From SIG455 sp045589495 (GTDB lineage Bacteria; Bacillota; Clostridia; UMGS1810): DNA of 64,000 bases. Made by a program: the position numbers and the translations under genes. Below are positions 16,430 through 26,171 of the stretch, one piece after another. Every line of letters starts with the position of its first letter. Position 1 is the stretch's first letter. Under the pieces are notes generated by a model, which was not told the DNA's origin, searched no databases, and worked only from the letters and a program-made list of their open reading frames with translations. The stretch covers positions 6,839 to 70,838 of the forward strand of contig JAZNPF010000041.1 in NCBI GenBank assembly GCA_045589495.1, given 5' to 3'.

Positions 16430-17002
16430 TCATTCAGGTTTTTTCTCAAGTTTTAAAGGATAGTCACCGAGTTTGTTCACTTTAAATCCATTTGATTTGT
16501 ATTCTTCATAATCAAATGCTTCAAGTTCATCTATAGCAAGTTTATGGAATTCATAGAAATTCTTCCACCATTCATATCCAGTGCCAAGGTCAGCATTGAG
16601 ATATGCATCTACGATATCGCAAGCCATAGCAGGTGCTACATAGAATGCGCCCATTGCTAGAACATTTACGCCATTACCTGTGATAGCACGGAGTGCAGCA
16701 GGAACACTCTCAACAACGCCTGCATGTACATGAGGGCATTTGCTTGCAGCGATATGAATACCCATACCTGTACCGCAGAAGAGAAGTGCTCTCTCAAACT
16801 CGCCCTCAGAAATCATAGAACCTGCACGAAGGCCTACTCTGTGGAACATAAGGTCTGTATCGTTAGGATCAGAATCAACCTTTACACCAACATCGGTGAT
16901 TGTCCAGCCTTTTTCTCTTAAATGTTCACATACTGCTTCTTTCAAGGGGAATCCCGCAAAATCGGCTCCTACTAAAATTTGTTTTTCTTTTACTTTTTTC
17001 AT
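16430..17002 (-). CDS. RpiB/LacA/LacB-family sugar isomerase
   Basis: The 190-residue protein has the family motifs LVGADFAGFPLKEAV (N-terminal phosphate/substrate loop), ALLFCGTGMGIHIAASK (the active-site Cys region) and NGVNVLAMGA. RpiB enzymes interconvert aldose and ketose phosphates (ribose-5-P, allose-6-P, galactose-6-P). It is about 40 residues longer than RpiB, with a C-terminal extension from about 150. In this cluster it may act on an unusual pectin-derived sugar. AGGAGAG lies upstream. Confidence 0.78.
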   Translation of the reverse strand: MKKVKEKQILVGADFAGFPLKEAVCEHLREKGWTITDVGVKVDSDPNDTDLMFHRVGLRAGSMISEGEFERALLFCGTGMGIHIAASKCPHVHAGVVESVPAALRAITGNGVNVLAMGAFYVAPAMACDIVDAYLNADLGTGYEWWKNFYEFHKLAIDELEAFDYEEYKSNGFKVNKLGDYPLKLEKKPE

Positions 17003-17042
17003 TTTAATCTCTCCTTTATATAAATTCTTTATGTAATTTGCA

Positions 17043-17831
17043 TTAAATATAAAAATTTTCTTTTAACCAGTTTACAAACAATTCTTTCCATTGTGCAATG
17101 TGTGAAGTGCCATTTGCAAGTCCCAATCCATGAACGCCATCAGGAAATATATGCATTTCAAAAAGCACATTCATAGATTTTAGTTTTTCTCCGTACTGCA
17201 AACTGTTGCAAACATTGACCAAACTATCATTTGAGGTATGCCATATAAAGGTTTTAGGCGTTTCTTCATCTGCTATTAAAGCAGGATTTAATTCCTTAGC
17301 AATTGCTAATTTGTCAGGCGTTGATCCCAATAAATTTATAGTAGTTTGCAAATTGGTTATTGCTAAATCTGACAGAGAAATTACCGGATAACACAAAACC
17401 TGGAAATTTGGAAGATAATCAATTTTATCAACATCATCTTGGCCTTCTAAATCTAATTTTTCTCTATAAGTACAGGTAAGTGCAGCCAAATGCCCACCTG
17501 CAGAAGAACCCATAACACCAATCTTGTCAGTAATAATATCAAATCTTTTAGCATTTGCCCTTACGAACCTAATACTTCTTCTTGCATCAAGCAACTGTAC
17601 AGGAAAACGATAAGGGGAAACTCTGTATTGCAACACAAAAGCATCCATACCAATACTGTTTAAATATTCTGCATAATCCTTGCCTTCGTCAGATGCACGG
17701 AATGTATATCCGCCTCCTGGAAATATAACAATTGTAGCATCTGTTGTTTTTTCCTTAGCAGGATAATACTCTAAAACAGGTTCATAATCAATAACTCCTG
17801 GTGCCTGATCCCATAGTTTGAAAATTTCCAT
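17043..17831 (-). CDS. Alpha/beta hydrolase (esterase, BD-FAE/acetylesterase-like)
   Basis: The 262-residue protein has the oxyanion motif PGGGYTFRAS, nucleophile elbow GSSAGGHLAAL, a late acidic residue in TSNDSLV and catalytic His in FPDGVHGLGL. This pattern fits small carbohydrate acetyl or feruloyl esterases. There is no signal peptide. The start is the Met of MEIFKLW after GAGGAG; the longer reading from 17855 includes that site. It lies between rhaM and the RpiB-like gene in one run, consistent with deacetylation of imported RG-I oligosaccharides. Confidence 0.78.
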   Translation of the reverse strand: MEIFKLWDQAPGVIDYEPVLEYYPAKEKTTDATIVIFPGGGYTFRASDEGKDYAEYLNSIGMDAFVLQYRVSPYRFPVQLLDARRSIRFVRANAKRFDIITDKIGVMGSSAGGHLAALTCTYREKLDLEGQDDVDKIDYLPNFQVLCYPVISLSDLAITNLQTTINLLGSTPDKLAIAKELNPALIADEETPKTFIWHTSNDSLVNVCNSLQYGEKLKSMNVLFEMHIFPDGVHGLGLANGTSHIAQWKELFVNWLKENFYI

Positions 17832-17851
17832 ATTGTATCTCCTCAAAAAAT

Positions 17852-18166
17852 TCAATCTAAATGAAATACATTTTTCAAATCAATACTTACGGGACTGTTA
17901 TCGGGATTTGTTTCCATCATATCTGCCATATAATCCCACCACTTAAGGTTGATTTCCGTATAGTCACGCTGTGCCCATTTTTCTTCATCCTCAACCTCTA
18001 TATAACCAAACAAAACGCGTGTTTCTTCATCAAGGAAAATTTCAAACTTATGACAACCATGTTCTTTGAGCATATCTCTCATTTCGGGCCAGATTTCTCT
18101 GTGGCGCTTTTCATACTCAGCTTCGCAACCTTCAAAAACTTTCATCTTAAAAGCCTTAATAATCAT
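17852..18166 (-). CDS. rhaM: L-rhamnose mutarotase
   Basis: The 104-residue protein is a clear RhaM: MIIKAFKMKV at the start, RHREIWPEM, HGCHKFEIFLD, WWDYMADMMETNPDNSPVS and the final VFHL. RhaM interconverts alpha- and beta-L-rhamnopyranose to feed rhamnose catabolism. AAGGAGG lies 8 bases before ATG 18166; the in-frame start at 18241 would run into the preceding gene. L-rhamnose is a backbone sugar of rhamnogalacturonan-I. rhaA, rhaB and rhaD homologues are not in the window. Confidence 0.93.
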   Translation of the reverse strand: MIIKAFKMKVFEGCEAEYEKRHREIWPEMRDMLKEHGCHKFEIFLDEETRVLFGYIEVEDEEKWAQRDYTEINLKWWDYMADMMETNPDNSPVSIDLKNVFHLD

Positions 18167-18179
18167 TGTTTTTTCCTCC

Positions 18180-20060
18180 TTATATTGACGCAGAATTAAA
18201 GGTGTTATAGAAAAAGTTATGTACAAAATCTGTTTTGGCAAACGGCAATCTTTCTGCCTCCAACTCTTCTATGCCTGGAATCTCACCGCACAGATAATCC
18301 GACAGTCTGCTGATTGCACGGTTAATGCGTTCTTTTACAGCACCAAGGCGCATATCAATTCTATCAAGACCAAAAGCCTTATTGTCTTTAAGCCAAAGTT
18401 CCCCAAACAGATTTATCAAATCGCTGATTTCTGATTTGAGATTTTTCAATTCTTCTATATTCGCTTTAAGTGCATCTTTATTATTCTCTTTATAATTTTT
18501 AGTGATTTTAAGTCCTATATCGCATTTCTCATAAAGGACTTTTATCAGTTTTTTATGATACGCAAACAGTTCCTTCAAATCTTCGGGGATCTTTACTTTA
18601 TCCAGGTTTTCCAGAAGTTTTCCGTAATGCTTTTTCATATCAACATTTTCATACTGCTTATCAAACAATCCGTGCAGAATATCCTGATACAGCAAGTGCT
18701 TCGACATAGTAACAGTACTTCCCCATGGAATAGCAGTATTTCTGAAATTCTCCGACTCAGGAGGATTATCCGCATCCAATGCAAGAAAACTATCCATTTC
18801 GTATCCTGTACATATACGAAACATATTTTCAAGATGATCTTCAGAGACATTTTCGTAATAAATATATTCGGCATATAACTGCAATCCTAAAAGTGAGGTA
18901 TATATACTGGTTTCTGCACCATCATCACGCCAAAGCGTAGCACAAATCTCGTTAATACAATGCTTTCTGCACGCTTCAACAGCAGGTTTGGTAGTGCGGA
19001 AAGTTTTATCATAATTTACTGCCACGCCATTCCATGTCCATACACCGCCGAAAAATGCAATATCACATTTCATAGTTTTATGTGCATTTATCATAGCATC
19101 ATAAAAATCAGCATCTTCATTATAATAATCCCAATATCCCATTGTAACTTCCTTGGGTATCTTTTCAATCACCTCATCCGGAATTTTTACATTTGGATCA
19201 TAATAATCATGTATTTCAGATCCTATACGGAAAAACATATCACTCCATATAAATGGTCTTTTATTATATTTTTTCAATATACTTACAACCTTATCAAGAT
19301 GCTCACACATAATATCGAATCTGTTTTTATAGCCGTGTAATTGCATATATCGTCCGCTTCCGATACCATCTGCCTCATCCATACCAATATGGATTCTGTC
19401 TGTGCTTAATGTTCGGCTGAGTGTTTCTATCATCTTATCTATGAATTTATATGTTTTCTCCTCACCAACAAGCAATATTTCAGAAGTATCACGCATATCG
19501 CTGGCATAAGGCCAACGAAGAGTTGTATCAAGATGAGCGAGCGTTTGAATACAAGGGACTACTTCTATACCAAAATCTTTTGCATATGCATCAATTTCTT
19601 TAAGTTCTTCTTCTGTATACGCTCCACGCATATATCCAAAATAAGGATATTCTTTCACCTTGTATACATCTTCCATATAAAGCATAAACGTATTCATACC
19701 CATACGTGCGATACGGCTTATCAAATCTTTAGCCGTTTCTACCTTCATAACAGCATTTCTTGAAACATCTGCCATAATTCCACATAAATCAATTTTTCTT
19801 TCTTCGGATACACTGAATTCAGATTGCTGGTTGCGTATTTTATCTAAAACTATACACAAACCGCGACAAAAATCAGGAATAAGATTATAGTAAATTTCAA
19901 AAATTCCCTCTTCACCCTTTATACTGATTCCTTTATTTTGAGATTTATACACTTTAATCTCAACACCCGATTTATCATTAACAAATTCCATTTTTGACGA
20001 TAAATGATTAAGACAGGAATTCAATTCATTTGAATCCAAAACAAAATTAAGTTTATACAT
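18180..20060 (-). CDS. Family 20-like glycoside hydrolase
   Basis: The 626-residue protein has a GH20-type catalytic barrel: GIMADVSRNAVMKVET, YMEDVYKVKEYPYFGYMRG, PCIQTLAHLD and the catalytic Asp-Glu pair in RIHIGMDEADGIG (about 221-233). A helical C-terminal region with coiled-coil character (about 470-600) follows. GH20 enzymes use substrate-assisted catalysis on N-acetylhexosamines, but the substrate of this branch is not certain. No signal peptide, so it is intracellular. Its stop lies 14 bases before rhaM, so it is in the same unit. Confidence 0.75.
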   Translation of the reverse strand: MYKLNFVLDSNELNSCLNHLSSKMEFVNDKSGVEIKVYKSQNKGISIKGEEGIFEIYYNLIPDFCRGLCIVLDKIRNQQSEFSVSEERKIDLCGIMADVSRNAVMKVETAKDLISRIARMGMNTFMLYMEDVYKVKEYPYFGYMRGAYTEEELKEIDAYAKDFGIEVVPCIQTLAHLDTTLRWPYASDMRDTSEILLVGEEKTYKFIDKMIETLSRTLSTDRIHIGMDEADGIGSGRYMQLHGYKNRFDIMCEHLDKVVSILKKYNKRPFIWSDMFFRIGSEIHDYYDPNVKIPDEVIEKIPKEVTMGYWDYYNEDADFYDAMINAHKTMKCDIAFFGGVWTWNGVAVNYDKTFRTTKPAVEACRKHCINEICATLWRDDGAETSIYTSLLGLQLYAEYIYYENVSEDHLENMFRICTGYEMDSFLALDADNPPESENFRNTAIPWGSTVTMSKHLLYQDILHGLFDKQYENVDMKKHYGKLLENLDKVKIPEDLKELFAYHKKLIKVLYEKCDIGLKITKNYKENNKDALKANIEELKNLKSEISDLINLFGELWLKDNKAFGLDRIDMRLGAVKERINRAISRLSDYLCGEIPGIEELEAERLPFAKTDFVHNFFYNTFNSASI

Positions 20061-20062
20061 CG

Positions 20063-22507
20063 TTACTCTCCTATTCTGCTAAGTTGGTAAACATTACTGT
20101 ATGGAAAAAGATTGTCTGCAAACATCATAACCTTAACATCTAAAGTTTCGTATTTTGAAATATCAATATTAACAGGTATGGTTTTTAATTTATACTTTTT
20201 CCATTCTTCATCTACAAGGATTGCATGTCCATTAACAAATTCAAATTTATCATTATCGTATATTGCTACAAATATTGTTCCCGGCTTAACAACATCCGAA
20301 ATCAGTTCTACTGATACTGCATTGATTTTATCTGCATTAGAAAACTTATATACTTCGTTTCCATCAACATCGTAAAGATGCAGTCTGTGTACTCTATATG
20401 ATGCATTATTATGATTTTCTGGATTTTCTGCACTGTTAACAACATCGTATCGTATATAACCATCTACAAATGTTTCTATGCCATCAAATTCCTCAACAAA
20501 GTGTTTGGCAACCTGTGCAGCACCATCTCTTGTTAGATAATGCCCGCCATCTTCCCAATACACATCATGTGTAAGTTCATCAAAGCGATGTTTTATTTTA
20601 TCGGAAATATCAATCAAAGGAATTTTATACTCAGTGGAGACATTGCGTATTACTGCTTCATAACTTTCATTCAAATCCATATAACTCTCGGATGTTGAAA
20701 TTGGAGCCATAAGTATTGGATACGCTTTCTTATCCATTATCTCATTCAAATACAAAATCAGTGCTTCTTCAAATTCTTCTGCCGTAGGGTATTCAAACTT
20801 TCGGCACGAACTATCTGTATTTCCGTAGTGTACGATAACATAATCGTTTTCAGATACAGCGCCAAAAACAGTTTTTTTATTATATGGACGTGTAATCTTA
20901 ATATTTGGGGTAGAAAAATCCGCCACAGTCACATTATCATCAAAGAAATGCTGAAGCACTTCGCTCCATCCTCTTATATTGGCATTGTTTGGATCAATAT
21001 GTCTGCCCTTGCCGGATATTACAGAATCAGAAGCAATAAGTATTTTGGCTTCATCATCTCTGATATTATTGCATTCATAAATATATGGTTTGCAGCACAT
21101 ATTGGCTTCTGTATCAATAATTTCCACCTTAATATAACAGATACCTGTGTTTTCACTGCTTACCGTAATATCAACAGGAATAATACCATAGCCATTCACA
21201 CTACATTCATCAAAAGCACTCAGCGGAATTTCTTTCGTATCTATGATTTCTTCGTACTCATCCATGATGTATACATATATATTTCCATCGATAATATCAT
21301 CCGTATATTTTTTTATAACAACACCTGAAATACTACCGTTCTTCACCATTCTTATAACAGATTTGCCATTTTTATCCACAAAGCATATGCGCTTTACATC
21401 AAATCCACCACTTACAGTTATACGGGCAGTGACAAATGCCGCACCATTTGCTACAACTCCGTGTATCATTTGCTCCTCATCCATCAAACTCATATCAGGA
21501 TAACTATCCCATACAACAGGAAGTTGGGTTACATTACCGTTAAACAGTTTAACGCCGATTGCAGTAGGCATTGTATAATTGCCCGTAGAACTAATCTCTT
21601 CGATCAATTCGTCGAATTCAACTACTCGGGAGACACTACCTTTTAGGTAAACATTATAATCGCGTTTTTCTGAAACATTACCATTTGTAAATGTAGCAGT
21701 AAGCGTTACTGTAGTATCATAATCCGGAATCGAACAAATTACACCTTCATCAGACAACGCCATTTCATACGAAGATTCCCATGTAATACTTCCGAAAGTT
21801 TTACCTGATGTCGGTAATGTAAGATCTATTGCAGGCATATAAATATCTGAAAAACTGATTTGCTCTGCAATCAAATCCTCATATATCATAATATTATCAA
21901 TATAATAATCGGACGAATAACATCTACTGTCAAAAAAACGACCTATAGTGCTAATATTCGGGTTAAAATAACATACGTTATCTGAACCCACTCTTCTTCC
22001 ATCAATATAAACTCTGATATTTTTATGGTCAATATCAATCGTTAAGGAGAAGTTATACCATTTATTGGTTTTTAAATGTCTGTCAAGAATAACCGATTTG
22101 CCGTTTCCTTCTGAATCATAACAATTAAGATATATTTCACTTCCTGTACACCCCAAATATGCAGCAATATTGCCTCCACTTTTATCAGTTATTTCCATAA
22201 AAGCAGAATTTTCACCGTTATCAGGTTTCATAAAATCAAAAGACACCACATATACGCCCGATGAAACTGGAGCCACCTGATGTGTTAATCGTTGATTTTT
22301 CTGCAACAATATAGCCGGTGCAGAATTACCAATACCATCTGAATCTGTATATGTACCGGTAATAGCTACATAGTTTTTCTGTTCAGAAAAATCATCATCA
22401 AACAATATTTTTCTTGAGCTGTTTTCTTCTGCATATACAAAAAAGATTTTAGAACAAAGCAAGACAGACAAAATTAATATTAAAAATACATTCGATGTCT
22501 TATTCAT
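20063..22507 (-). CDS. Secreted multidomain protein with rhamnogalacturonan-acetylesterase-like SGNH domain
   Basis: The 814-residue protein starts with a signal peptide (MNKTSNVFLILILSVLLC... to VYAEE). Order: LamG/concanavalin-like domain (about 33-210), an Ig-like segment with KDYNVYLKG-type strands (about 215-370), a beta domain (about 370-490), then a SGNH domain (about 495-690) with ASDSVISGKG (Ser), GWSEVLQ (Gly), HYGNTDSS (Asn) and WEDGGHYLTRDGA (Asp-His). A C-terminal beta domain closes it. The SGNH part resembles CE12 rhamnogalacturonan acetylesterases. It overlaps nothing but is three bases upstream of the GH20-like gene. Confidence 0.72.
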   Translation of the reverse strand: MNKTSNVFLILILSVLLCSKIFFVYAEENSSRKILFDDDFSEQKNYVAITGTYTDSDGIGNSAPAILLQKNQRLTHQVAPVSSGVYVVSFDFMKPDNGENSAFMEITDKSGGNIAAYLGCTGSEIYLNCYDSEGNGKSVILDRHLKTNKWYNFSLTIDIDHKNIRVYIDGRRVGSDNVCYFNPNISTIGRFFDSRCYSSDYYIDNIMIYEDLIAEQISFSDIYMPAIDLTLPTSGKTFGSITWESSYEMALSDEGVICSIPDYDTTVTLTATFTNGNVSEKRDYNVYLKGSVSRVVEFDELIEEISSTGNYTMPTAIGVKLFNGNVTQLPVVWDSYPDMSLMDEEQMIHGVVANGAAFVTARITVSGGFDVKRICFVDKNGKSVIRMVKNGSISGVVIKKYTDDIIDGNIYVYIMDEYEEIIDTKEIPLSAFDECSVNGYGIIPVDITVSSENTGICYIKVEIIDTEANMCCKPYIYECNNIRDDEAKILIASDSVISGKGRHIDPNNANIRGWSEVLQHFFDDNVTVADFSTPNIKITRPYNKKTVFGAVSENDYVIVHYGNTDSSCRKFEYPTAEEFEEALILYLNEIMDKKAYPILMAPISTSESYMDLNESYEAVIRNVSTEYKIPLIDISDKIKHRFDELTHDVYWEDGGHYLTRDGAAQVAKHFVEEFDGIETFVDGYIRYDVVNSAENPENHNNASYRVHRLHLYDVDGNEVYKFSNADKINAVSVELISDVVKPGTIFVAIYDNDKFEFVNGHAILVDEEWKKYKLKTIPVNIDISKYETLDVKVMMFADNLFPYSNVYQLSRIGE

Positions 22508-22567
22508 AATTTACACTTCTTTCTTCGACAATTCTTTTTCATATTTATTTCTTTCAAACTACTAAAT

Positions 22568-22599
22568 AGTGGCAGGAAAGTCCTTCCCTCCCTGCCACT
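22568..22599 (-). other. Intergenic hairpin after the PcRGLX-like gene
   Basis: AGTGGCAGG (22568-22576) pairs with CCTGCCACT (22591-22599) around a 14-base purine/pyrimidine-rich loop. There is no good T-run on the minus strand, so it is more likely a partial terminator or mRNA end-protecting stem between two secreted-protein genes. Confidence 0.65.
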
Positions 22600-22609
22600 G
22601 TTTACTAAA

Positions 22610-25600
22610 TTATTTTTTAAGACTGTGCTGTGTAACAACTAATGATTTGGGATGACCTACAAGTGTCATACAATCAAGAGTAGTTGCAGGACCAGAAGCA
22701 TCTCTGAATTTGTAGTTTTTAGCCAATGTGTATGTGTTACCGTCTTCATCGGTTACATAAGCAGAATATATTCTTGCTTCCACATCTACATCCACCCTGA
22801 TATCATATGTCTTTCCAAGCTCATAGGTAATCTTTTCTTCACTTTGCTTTACATTGTAGTTTATAGCTGAGATTGTTTTATTAGGTCCAAAGCACACTTC
22901 TAATTGGAAATGAGCATTAGTACCTACGTTATTCTCGTTACTGCAGAAGTATATTGATGTACCATAAGTATTATCAAGTGGCTTAGCAGTAAAAGTAAAT
23001 GACGCATTATTTCCGGTTGGTTTAATAAGATATGAACTTTCTATAGGTGAATAAGGCATCCACGCCGGATAATAACCTGGTTCGTCAGTGATAACAGGTA
23101 CAAGTTGCGGAACTCTCTCATCGATAATTACATCGGGCAAGGTAAATTCGGGGTCACCGTCGCTAAAATCAACTGTAAACAGAATCTCGCCGTTTACAGG
23201 TTCAATATTGCCGCCTTTCTTGAATGTAACAATTCTTGAATTGCGGAAAGACTGGTATTTCACATCCACATCATAGTTAGATGTTGCATCACACAATGCC
23301 AGATTAACATTACCATTCTCTGCCTGGAGTGACAAAACTATTTCATCATCAGTTTCCTTTATAACTTCCGCCTTGACATCTGATGAATCTGGAAGCACCT
23401 TAACATCTGTTTTCAATGCATGACGCACATCTCTTGCATCTACGGGACTGTAAGGCATAAACGAGGGTCGTAAAACTGTTGTTTTGTTGGTTGGAACAAT
23501 CTGCTCTACGCCATTATAAATGAAATTATCGCCAGTATTTACATCAGCAACATATTCTTGTGTATCCGCATTGTTGATGTATGACATATAAAAAGTTTTT
23601 GAATCCCCATTAGACCATACTGTTCCCGTCAGAAGTGTATTGGGATTTAAGGCATTAAACTCTCCAGCCAACATGTCACTGCCATAAAGATAAATATCAA
23701 CTATATCGCCGTAGCCAATTTCTCTGATTAATTCTTCGTTTTCTCTGATGAAGGGTATAAAGAATGTACCCATCTGTGCCAGTTTATACGATTCTGTATG
23801 GACCTCACCGGGAAATCCGTCAGGCTCAAGGGCATATTTTTCAGCCCTTTGCATTTTACAGAAATTTTCTAAATATTTAATATCCTTTGTTTCTTCATAT
23901 GCGGTATAGAGAATTTCTGCGGCATAACCTGATATAGAACCACCTGCATCACGCCAACCCTCAAGGTCTGCTGAATCAGGATCGCTCATAGTCCAGATTT
24001 CACCTGCCGGAGTCATATCTTCAATAAGCCAATCAGCAAGACCAATAAGTATATTACGCATCTTATTGCGATCTACAACAGTATACATTTCATCATCAGG
24101 AGATGTGATACGGTAAAGATCGTTTACAGCTCGCAAGCCATAAAGGAGAATATAGTCACTTGTCTGAATACGACTTGGATCATTATCAAACAGTTCAGGA
24201 GTTCCATCAAACCAATAACCACTGGCAAGACGACCGTTTTCCATCTGATAATAATCTAACCAATCTATATACCCTTTTGTGATACCAAGATATTTCTTGT
24301 CCTCGAAAAGTCTGTATACAAAATATGCAGATCTTGCATGAACTGCGAATCTGGTTGCAGATGTATTGATTACATTTATTTCATCATTCTCAATGTATAA
24401 AAGTGTTTCACCAAGTATCTGGAAACCATCTTCGATAGGTTTTGCCTCTTCATATTTTCCGCGTTCAACAAGCGCTTTACCATATTTCTGCGGAGTGTTA
24501 GCAATCATATCCTTTGCAATAAGACTTACAGCAAGCGCATAATCATAATGAAGTTTTATAGTATCTTTAAGATATTCATTACCCGTCATAAGGTAACCTA
24601 AATACATACCGTCAGGCGAGGTATAATAACACTGCCAGTTCTCAAACTGCATGCTATCATTGAAATAGATTCTGTAACGTCCTGAACCCCAGTGCTGTTT
24701 ATTGTGGCCTCGGTAAATATTGATATCAGCATAGGTTTCACAACTATCAGCAATTATATCATAATAATCCGCATCATCTCTGCACATCTGTGCGTGCCAT
24801 GAGTGATATTCAATCTTAGCAGGTTTCTGTGCTACACCCTTAATCATTCCATTAGCTGCTGTTTCGTAAGTAAGCGCACCTGTATCAAGTCTACCCAATC
24901 TCACGTCTTTGTAAGTATCTATCATTGCCTGATGATTTCTGTCCATAACAGACATTGTCTCTGCACTACCGATCCACCCTGTATCTACGAAACGTTGGGG
25001 ATCAACATGTACGTACGGAGGATTGTCGATGGAGATAAACTCGTCATCAAAATTCACCGTGTCTTTTCCTTCAGTTATAAGAATGTCACTATGGAATGTT
25101 CTACCGATACCATCATACCATTGATAAACAGCAGGACTACCGGTTCTATAAACCAATGGTGAAAAAGTAAGTGTTTTACGGTTCTTATCAGTAACAAATC
25201 CATTTACAACACCAAGATTACCAGCAACACCGGCAAATTTGTTAACATCTCTTGACACCATTGAAACAGATATATTCTTATCCGAACTATATGCACTTAC
25301 ACCACTTTCACGGCTGAGAGTTACTCCTTCCGATAATTGAAGATGGTCTACACCGGAATTGTAATAAGATGTAAAATCATCAGTAAGCAGAAGTTCCTGA
25401 CCAATACTGTCTACAAAAATATATCCCGAAAGTTCGCCATCAGTGAGTATAAAGCGCTGTTGATTGCCAATACGATTAGAATTTCTGTATATCGTAAACA
25501 ACTGTTCTACACTCATACCACCATTAAATTCACTTACTGATTTAATAGTAACATAGTTTGGCGTATTTTCATAAACTTCTACTGATTTACCAATACCTTG

Positions 25601-26158
25601 TATTCTATCACCGTTCTTAACAGAATAAAAAGTATTGGAACCGTTACCCGTGAGCAGAGAAACACTGTTTTTATACACAATATTACTCAAGCCGCCTTTA
25701 TCAACTGTAATATTCAAAATACCATTTGAAACAGTTATTGAATTGTCTGCTTGATTAATTACAATGTCTTCGCCATCAAACTCAGTTTTATCAACTCGTT
25801 TGATTATAAAATCTCTTTTTTCATTAGGTTCAAGGTCCACAAAGAACGAAATAAGAAGCCAGCTTACACTTCCTTTTTCATATTTTTCAAGTGCTTTTGT
25901 ATATACAGGAAATACCTCGCCTGTTTTAGAATCAATCGCCACAAAATTATCATTTGGCATAACTTGCCCTTCCACGAGAGGTATACCACGCTTTACCATG
26001 TGATGCTTAAGTTCCACACCATTTCTTTCGCTTACACTGATATCATATGTGAAATTATCTACCTCGTTTTCCTGGGCAAAAACTGTAATACTGCAAGACA
26101 TTATTAATGTAATAATAAGTAATATAGAAACAAATTGTCTTAAAATTTTACTCAACAC
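22610..26158 (-). CDS. Secreted PcRGLX/YetA-like protein (PL26-type exo-rhamnogalacturonan lyase family)
   Basis: The 1182-residue protein has a signal peptide (to about VFAQE, residue 29). Its N-terminal domain matches the PcRGLX/YetA RIFT-barrel type (RGIPLVEGQVMPNDNF, GSVSWLLISFFVDL). An alpha/alpha-barrel catalytic region (about 400-830) with YRGHNKQHWGSGR, WRDAGGSISGYAA and GFPGEVHTES follows, then beta domains and a C-terminal LamG-like domain (about 1030-1175). PL26 enzymes cleave rhamnogalacturonan from chain ends. In Bacillus subtilis yetA lies beside lplABCD, and homologues of all of these occur in this island. No SLH or sortase motif is seen, so it is free or bound through other domains. 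Confidence 0.75.
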   Translation of the reverse strand: MLSKILRQFVSILLIITLIMSCSITVFAQENEVDNFTYDISVSERNGVELKHHMVKRGIPLVEGQVMPNDNFVAIDSKTGEVFPVYTKALEKYEKGSVSWLLISFFVDLEPNEKRDFIIKRVDKTEFDGEDIVINQADNSITVSNGILNITVDKGGLSNIVYKNSVSLLTGNGSNTFYSVKNGDRIQGIGKSVEVYENTPNYVTIKSVSEFNGGMSVEQLFTIYRNSNRIGNQQRFILTDGELSGYIFVDSIGQELLLTDDFTSYYNSGVDHLQLSEGVTLSRESGVSAYSSDKNISVSMVSRDVNKFAGVAGNLGVVNGFVTDKNRKTLTFSPLVYRTGSPAVYQWYDGIGRTFHSDILITEGKDTVNFDDEFISIDNPPYVHVDPQRFVDTGWIGSAETMSVMDRNHQAMIDTYKDVRLGRLDTGALTYETAANGMIKGVAQKPAKIEYHSWHAQMCRDDADYYDIIADSCETYADINIYRGHNKQHWGSGRYRIYFNDSMQFENWQCYYTSPDGMYLGYLMTGNEYLKDTIKLHYDYALAVSLIAKDMIANTPQKYGKALVERGKYEEAKPIEDGFQILGETLLYIENDEINVINTSATRFAVHARSAYFVYRLFEDKKYLGITKGYIDWLDYYQMENGRLASGYWFDGTPELFDNDPSRIQTSDYILLYGLRAVNDLYRITSPDDEMYTVVDRNKMRNILIGLADWLIEDMTPAGEIWTMSDPDSADLEGWRDAGGSISGYAAEILYTAYEETKDIKYLENFCKMQRAEKYALEPDGFPGEVHTESYKLAQMGTFFIPFIRENEELIREIGYGDIVDIYLYGSDMLAGEFNALNPNTLLTGTVWSNGDSKTFYMSYINNADTQEYVADVNTGDNFIYNGVEQIVPTNKTTVLRPSFMPYSPVDARDVRHALKTDVKVLPDSSDVKAEVIKETDDEIVLSLQAENGNVNLALCDATSNYDVDVKYQSFRNSRIVTFKKGGNIEPVNGEILFTVDFSDGDPEFTLPDVIIDERVPQLVPVITDEPGYYPAWMPYSPIESSYLIKPTGNNASFTFTAKPLDNTYGTSIYFCSNENNVGTNAHFQLEVCFGPNKTISAINYNVKQSEEKITYELGKTYDIRVDVDVEARIYSAYVTDEDGNTYTLAKNYKFRDASGPATTLDCMTLVGHPKSLVVTQHSLKK

Positions 26159-26171
26159 ACTTCACCTCCGA